Origin: Bacteroidaceae bacterium
GTDB lineage: Bacteria; Bacteroidota; Bacteroidia; Bacteroidales; Bacteroidaceae
Assembly (NCBI GenBank): GCA_017558175.1
Contig: JAFYWH010000014.1
Span: forward strand, 1 to 36,097
Direction of reading: 5' to 3'
DNA: 36,097 bases
In this document: positions 32,087 to 36,097 of the stretch, one piece after another
How the letters are laid out: each line of letters starts with the position of its first letter
How positions within the stretch are numbered: the first letter of the stretch is position 1
Notes under the pieces: generated by a model
What the model was told of the DNA's origin: nothing
Seen by the model: the letters and a program-made list of their open reading frames with translations, nothing else
Databases searched by the model: none
Program-made: the position numbers and the translations under genes

Positions 32087-33223
32087 TTATACTTTCAGGA
32101 ATATATTTCTCTTGTACATTTGCCAAAGAATGAAATACACAATGCAAACATTGCTTAAAGTTATCAACACCTGATAATAATCTCCCATGTATTGTGTCAA
32201 ACCATGGAATACAGATTTGCTGATGCAACTGAAATTCACACACATGGTCAGCATATAAGCCACGATGGAGTTCATACCATATACTTTTAACCATTGGAAT
32301 GGTTTTTTCCAGCCTTTGTAATCTACCATGTAGTAGAACAAAGCCATGAGCAAGAAGCAATATCCACTGCTTACCAACACCATGGAACTGGTCCATATTT
32401 TCTTGATAACCGGGTGCCATATTCCCCATATCCATCCAATAGCCACCATCAGTGCACCAATTATAAACAGATAGGCAAGTTTCTTTTCGGCTTTCAGTTC
32501 CTTGTTCTTCAGAATGTATCCGGCAAAGGTTCCGGTCATAACGGTTACACCGAAATTCAAACTGCTCAATATCCATGTATACCGATAATGAGGAGAAAAG
32601 ACTGTTTCTCCATTCACCACACTTGCTCCGTCGCGGAATCTGCCCAATACTTCACGGTCTATCCATTCTGCCAGATTCCCGTCAGGAGTATAGTTTCCAC
32701 CTCCATAGCCTTGGATGGTGATGAATTCCATAGCTCCCCAGAAACACATCAGCAAGGCAATGGCAATGATGATTTGTGTACGGATGCGTGTATGAAGAAA
32801 GAGGATGGCCGAAATGAGATATCCCATAGCAATGGCTTGCAAGGTATTGGAATAGAAATAGATGCGATGAGGATCCAATCCCAACAGATTGCCTTGGCAC
32901 ATCATACCGAAGATCCAAAGCAAGATGACTCGCTTGAATATTCGTTTATAAACCAATGATTGGTCTTGTCCATTCTTATATCGAGCAAGAGAAAAAGGAA
33001 TAGTGATGCCCGACATGAACATGAAGAGAGGCATAATCAAATCCCAAGTTGAGAAGCCTTCCCAATCCACATGAGTGAAGCACCACATGAACGAATGGAA
33101 GGAGGGGGTATCGATGGCTGATGAGAGATGGTGCATGGCCATTTCCAGGCCTACCAATAAAAACAAGTCGAATCCCCTGAGTATGTCAAGGGATTCCAAA
33201 CGTTGTGTAAGTTGTGTTTTCAT
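32087..33223 (-). CDS. HGSNAT/DUF5009-like membrane acyltransferase
   Basis: The protein is 378 residues with about ten membrane segments. The N-terminal motif RLESLDILRGFDLFLLV (8-24) and later LFMFMSGITIPFSLARY (66-82) are typical of the heparan-alpha-glucosaminide N-acetyltransferase-like family (DUF5009, NagX-like), which move acyl groups across the membrane onto sugars. The segment around GRFRDGASVVNGETVFSPHY (about 195-214) is the long extracytoplasmic loop. The substrate is unknown. It ends near 32087 with about 160 bp of noncoding DNA before the tRNA, and follows rdgB by 16 bp, so it is probably its operon partner. Confidence 0.85.
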   Translation of the reverse strand: MKTQLTQRLESLDILRGFDLFLLVGLEMAMHHLSSAIDTPSFHSFMWCFTHVDWEGFSTWDLIMPLFMFMSGITIPFSLARYKNGQDQSLVYKRIFKRVILLWIFGMMCQGNLLGLDPHRIYFYSNTLQAIAMGYLISAILFLHTRIRTQIIIAIALLMCFWGAMEFITIQGYGGGNYTPDGNLAEWIDREVLGRFRDGASVVNGETVFSPHYRYTWILSSLNFGVTVMTGTFAGYILKNKELKAEKKLAYLFIIGALMVAIGWIWGIWHPVIKKIWTSSMVLVSSGYCFLLMALFYYMVDYKGWKKPFQWLKVYGMNSIVAYMLTMCVNFSCISKSVFHGLTQYMGDYYQVLITLSNVCIVYFILWQMYKRNIFLKV

Positions 33224-33239
33224 AGCATTGTGTACAGGA

Positions 33240-33818
33240 TTATCCTTTCAAGAATTGGCAGAGCTTTTCCACCGCACGGAATCGGTGGCTGATGGTATTC
33301 TTGATGTCATTTCCTAATTCGGCAAAGGTAAGGTCATAACCTTCGGGAACGAAGATAGGATCGTAACCGAATCCGGCTCCACCTCGCTTTTCTTCGATGA
33401 TTTCACCTTTCACAATTCCTTCGAAAAGGTGTTCTTCTCCATGTAAGATGAGGCAGATGGCGGTACGGAATTGTGCCTTTCTGTTTTCCTTGCCTTTCAG
33501 TTCTTGGAGGAGCTTCTGCATATTGGCTTCCGAATCGTGTCCATCGCCAGCATAACGGGCCGAGAAAACACCTGGAGCACCATTCAAGGCTTCCACTTCG
33601 AGGCCGGTATCGTCGGCAAAACAATCCATGCCATAGTTTTCGTAAATGTACATGGCTTTTTGGCGGGCATTTCCTTCCAAGGTATCGGCTGTTTCGGGAA
33701 TATCGGCAAAGCATTCGATGTCCTTCAAACTCAGCAATTCCATTTCATCGCCCAAGATAGCAGCGATTTCTTCCAATTTATGTGCGTTGTTGGTAGCAAC
33801 TACTAATTTCTTTTTCAT
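33240..33818 (-). CDS. rdgB: dITP/XTP pyrophosphatase (RdgB/HAM1)
   Basis: RdgB removes deaminated purine nucleoside triphosphates (dITP, XTP) from the pool. ATG 33818 ([14 protein letters not shown]) is chosen; the open frame runs to 33869 but upstream residues precede the promoter box and the family start. The 192 residues have [10 protein letters not shown] (9-18), [20 protein letters not shown] (67-86, catalytic D69/D70), [15 protein letters not shown] and [10 protein letters not shown] at the C-terminus, a complete enzyme. The acyltransferase gene follows 16 bp downstream. Confidence 0.95.
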   Translation of the reverse strand: MKKKLVVATNNAHKLEEIAAILGDEMELLSLKDIECFADIPETADTLEGNARQKAMYIYENYGMDCFADDTGLEVEALNGAPGVFSARYAGDGHDSEANMQKLLQELKGKENRKAQFRTAICLILHGEEHLFEGIVKGEIIEEKRGGAGFGYDPIFVPEGYDLTFAELGNDIKNTISHRFRAVEKLCQFLKG

Positions 33819-33848
33819 GTGTATAAAAAATGATTGATTTACTGATTG

Positions 33849-33879
33849 CAAATGTAACCAATAAATCAATCATTATCAA
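33849..33879 (-). promoter_or_regulatory. rdgB promoter
   Basis: Minus strand TTG (33877-33879), 20 bp, TACATTTG (33849-33856): ideal spacing, 31 bp before ATG 33818. It begins just after the stop of the choloylglycine-hydrolase family gene (33883). Confidence 0.8.
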
Positions 33880-33882
33880 GTA

Positions 33883-34962
33883 TTATCGGATAGTTATCAT
33901 TTCCACCGGTTGTTTCTTTATTTCATCCAAAGCCCGTGCATGATACTTCACTTTTTCGAAATCTATCCTTTTCAAGTCGATGCATCTGATGTTACTATTA
34001 TACATGGTCCGATAGTAAATCATCCGGTTTTGAGTATCGGATGCCACGGTAAATTGGGTGGCACTTGGCACATCGGCCGGAGCTTTTCCCCATGCATCTT
34101 CACTTCCGGTAGGGATATCGAAGTTGTTCAGAATATGGAATGCCTGTACAACACTTGCTTCGGCATCGGGTTGTTGTGGAGCCGTGAGTTGGAAGAAAGT
34201 GGCACGGACAAATCGGGAAGGAGGGGTGAAGTCACCCGGAAGTCCCAATAAACCGCTACCATGCCCGAAGGATTTCATTTCCAACGGACCGAAATTATGC
34301 TCAGCCAATGTACCCGGTTGCAAGTTGATGTAATTGTTCAAGTTGGTCCAATGCCATTCGATGCCCGGAGAATTGGTAAACACTCCCAACGGATTGTCAT
34401 AGAAATGCATCACCTCGTCCACAATTTCCAATACGATTTGTCTTCCCGAAGGTTCAGTAAATCGCCAATGAACGGTAGACGAACGCGGATCGATGTTGAT
34501 AACCTTGACTTTAGACAAGGCTTCTTTTACTTCGTCTACATTGCTACATTCGGCCAAAACATACGAAACCAATTGGAAATCGGCCAAGTATGGGTCTTTG
34601 GAATTAGGGTCATAAGATGGATATTTGCCATAGTTTGGAAAATAGAACAAGCCGGCAGAAAGTCCCTTTTCATTGATACCTTCTACCATGAATTCCTTTT
34701 GCTCTACAGCCAAGCCAATAAAACCGTATTTCGAGGTGAACTGGACGCCATTCATTCCGGTAGGAGTGAGTGACTGAAGGGTTTCATTGCGGGGAACGAC
34801 CACATACATGGTGTTCATCACACTCTCGGCCCACTCAATGGTGCGTGCAGCTATGGTGGCACCGTCTTTGCTTTTCAGCGTGATTCCCGTACAGGCATAG
34901 TTAGGTATCTGTACAGAAAGTCCAACCGTTGCCAAAAGTAAAGCAGATAGTTTAGTGTTCAT
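33883..34962 (-). CDS. Choloylglycine hydrolase/penicillin V acylase family protein (Ntn hydrolase)
   Basis: The family cleaves linear amide bonds, including bile-salt conjugates. The 359 residues start with a signal peptide (1-23) that leaves C24 (NYACTGITL) as the N-terminal nucleophile after processing. R40 lies 16 residues after it, as in bile salt hydrolases, but the usual Asp three residues later is Glu (RTIEW, E43). FTNSPGIEWHW carries the conserved Asn, and SRFVRATFF the late Arg. Substrate is uncertain; the E43 change means bile-salt activity should not be assumed. It is followed by rdgB with its own promoter. Confidence 0.88.
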   Translation of the reverse strand: MNTKLSALLLATVGLSVQIPNYACTGITLKSKDGATIAARTIEWAESVMNTMYVVVPRNETLQSLTPTGMNGVQFTSKYGFIGLAVEQKEFMVEGINEKGLSAGLFYFPNYGKYPSYDPNSKDPYLADFQLVSYVLAECSNVDEVKEALSKVKVINIDPRSSTVHWRFTEPSGRQIVLEIVDEVMHFYDNPLGVFTNSPGIEWHWTNLNNYINLQPGTLAEHNFGPLEMKSFGHGSGLLGLPGDFTPPSRFVRATFFQLTAPQQPDAEASVVQAFHILNNFDIPTGSEDAWGKAPADVPSATQFTVASDTQNRMIYYRTMYNSNIRCIDLKRIDFEKVKYHARALDEIKKQPVEMITIR

Positions 34963-35030
34963 AATGATTGATTTTTGAATTTAGTGCTATGAATAACGAA
35001 TAGTAAAGCCGATATGTTTTGAAAATACAT

Positions 35031-35038
35031 TAATTTTG
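35031..35038 (+). promoter_or_regulatory. -7 promoter element for the EamA gene
   Basis: TAATTTTG fits TAnnTTTG and lies 31 bp before the ATG at 35070. No -33 TTG at proper distance is seen. Confidence 0.5.
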
Positions 35039-35069
35039 CACTACCAATTATATATAATAAGGAAAAAGA

Positions 35070-35945
35070 ATGTTTAAGAATCGTGTACTATTATTTCACT
35101 TCATAACCGCTATGGTAGTGATTATTTGGGGGATGACTTTTGTCTCTACCAAAGTATTGTTGCAACATGGGTTAGGACCTATGGATATCATGTTCTATCG
35201 TTTTGTGGTGGCCTATTTCTGTATCTTGATGATTTCTCACAAGCGTTTGTGGGCAAATACTTGGAAGGACGAAGGTATGCTTATGTTGGCCGGTCTTACA
35301 GGAGGTACTCTTTACTTCATAGCCGAGAACAATGCATTGGGCATCAGTCAGGCATCGAATGTAGCTTTGTTGGTATGCACCACACCTATCTTTACGGCTC
35401 TATTGGCCAATCGGTTTTTCAAGGAACCTCTACGGAAGAATATGATGATTGGTTCGGTCATTGCTCTTATAGGAGTAGCGTTGGTGGTATTCAGTGGAAG
35501 TGTCTTGCTTCAAATCAATCCGTTGGGCGATTTTCTCAGTATCATGGCTGCCTTGATGTGGGCTATTTATTGTCTGATATTGAAACCTTTGAGTAACCGG
35601 TATTCCACTTCTTTCATTACTCGAAAAGTATTTTTATATAGCATCCTTTCGGTGATGGTGTATTTTATCTTCGATCCATTATTGACAGATATGGAGATAT
35701 TGTTGAATCCTACCGTGGTGCTCAACTTGCTTTTCTTGGGTATTATAGCATCCATGCTTTGTTTCATTGCTTGGAATGCAGCGGTTAAGGTATTGGGTCC
35801 TTCGCGTACCGCTAATTATATCTATGTACAACCAATGAGTACGTTGGTACTTTCCTCCATTATCCTTTCCGAAGTCATAACTTTAACTTCTTTGATTGGT
35901 GCTGCTTGCATTATTGGTGGAGTTTATTTGGCAGAAAAAGAATAA
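35070..35945 (+). CDS. EamA-family (DMT) transporter
   Basis: The 291-residue inner-membrane protein has ten hydrophobic segments in two EamA repeats: first half starting HFITAMVVIIWGMTFVSTKV (10-29), second GDFLSIMAALMWAIYCLILK. Family members export amino acids, nucleosides or other metabolites; substrate here is unknown. It is a stand-alone gene divergent from the choloylglycine-hydrolase family gene. Only a weak 5-bp hairpin (35970-35985) follows it. Confidence 0.9.
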   Translation: MFKNRVLLFHFITAMVVIIWGMTFVSTKVLLQHGLGPMDIMFYRFVVAYFCILMISHKRLWANTWKDEGMLMLAGLTGGTLYFIAENNALGISQASNVALLVCTTPIFTALLANRFFKEPLRKNMMIGSVIALIGVALVVFSGSVLLQINPLGDFLSIMAALMWAIYCLILKPLSNRYSTSFITRKVFLYSILSVMVYFIFDPLLTDMEILLNPTVVLNLLFLGIIASMLCFIAWNAAVKVLGPSRTANYIYVQPMSTLVLSSIILSEVITLTSLIGAACIIGGVYLAEKE

Positions 35946-36016
35946 AAACAGATACTATGAAATGTCCATGAGATAAAAAAATCTCGCCAAAGTGAATGAA
36001 AATATTAAGCTGAAGT

Positions 36017-36024
36017 TACCTTTG
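36017..36024 (+). promoter_or_regulatory. -7 promoter element of the gene entering the right edge
   Basis: TACCTTTG matches TAnnTTTG 27 bp before ATG 36052. It supports the reality of that start. Confidence 0.6.
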
Positions 36025-36051
36025 TAATGTGAATACGTAAAAAGGTAAGTT

Positions 36052-36097
36052 ATGGCAAATGTTACATTCCCTCAGTTGATACAACGTGCTTGTGGTA
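36052..36097 (+). CDS. Start of an unidentified gene, cut by the window edge
   Basis: ATG 36052 opens a frame MANVTFPQLIQRACG that runs off the window. It is preceded by a good -7 box. Fifteen residues are too few to name the product. Confidence 0.5.
   Translation, partial: MANVTFPQLIQRACG

Noticed and set aside
35970..35985. Terminator after the EamA gene
   Set aside because: The stem is only 5 bp (GAGAT/ATCTC) with no following T-run, too weak to claim.

Overview
The window is a stretch of a Bacteroidales chromosome, most likely a gut Bacteroides, Phocaeicola or Prevotella relative. Three things point there: the gene order metK, LOG, DUF4271, hemD, rnpA, yidD, TatD, tyrS; the many promoters of the Bacteroidetes type (TTTG or TTG, about 20 bp, then TAnnTTTG); and families typical of the phylum (SusR/HTCS-like sensor, DUF2723, DUF4294, helix-hairpin-helix outer-membrane protein, HGSNAT-like acyltransferase). 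Species cannot be named from the sequence alone.

Positions 1-9400 are housekeeping: the end of a probable truB, queA, folK, a convergent DHA2-type drug exporter, then metK behind a probable SAM-II riboswitch, tightly coupled to a LOG-type nucleotide hydrolase and a DUF4271 membrane protein, then hemD (TTG start), rnpA-yidD-TatD, and tyrS with a strong terminator.

Positions 9410-14880 are an accessory island. It has a VapE-type helicase/ATPase, a minimal tyrosine recombinase, an operon of two paralogous membrane proteins plus an XRE repressor under a promoter with a built-in palindromic operator, and a STAND-like AAA ATPase. The island is bracketed by dense copies of GTGAAACTTGTGAAAC. Integrase, XRE regulator, VapE-like helicase and iteron-like repeats together resemble the core of a phage-satellite-like element, but no packaging genes or att sites are seen.

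Positions 14960-22740 hold a kinase-less HTCS-like regulator divergent from a GH16 lipoprotein glucanase (an orphan glycan-utilization pair without susC/susD), then a polysaccharide deacetylase coupled to a large DUF2723 membrane glycosyltransferase-like protein. Positions 22740-31300 hold a 640-bp AT-rich gap with long inverted repeats, a GH20 hexosaminidase and hexapeptide acetyltransferase operon, a lipocalin, a GDPD, an HhH/beta-barrel protein, DUF4294 and a SpoU methyltransferase. Positions 31300-36097 hold a decayed gene, tRNA-Gln(UUG), an HGSNAT-like acyltransferase, a dITP/XTP pyrophosphatase, a choloylglycine-hydrolase family protein, an EamA exporter and the first codons of another gene.

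The most striking unexplained structure is a family of four intergenic elements (1586, 14893, 23330, 31641). Each is three 16-bp near-palindromes, consensus AAACGCCTWRGCGTTT, on an exact 22-bp period. They sit at gene 3' ends, and in each copy two units can pair into a 16-bp stem with compensatory changes between copies.
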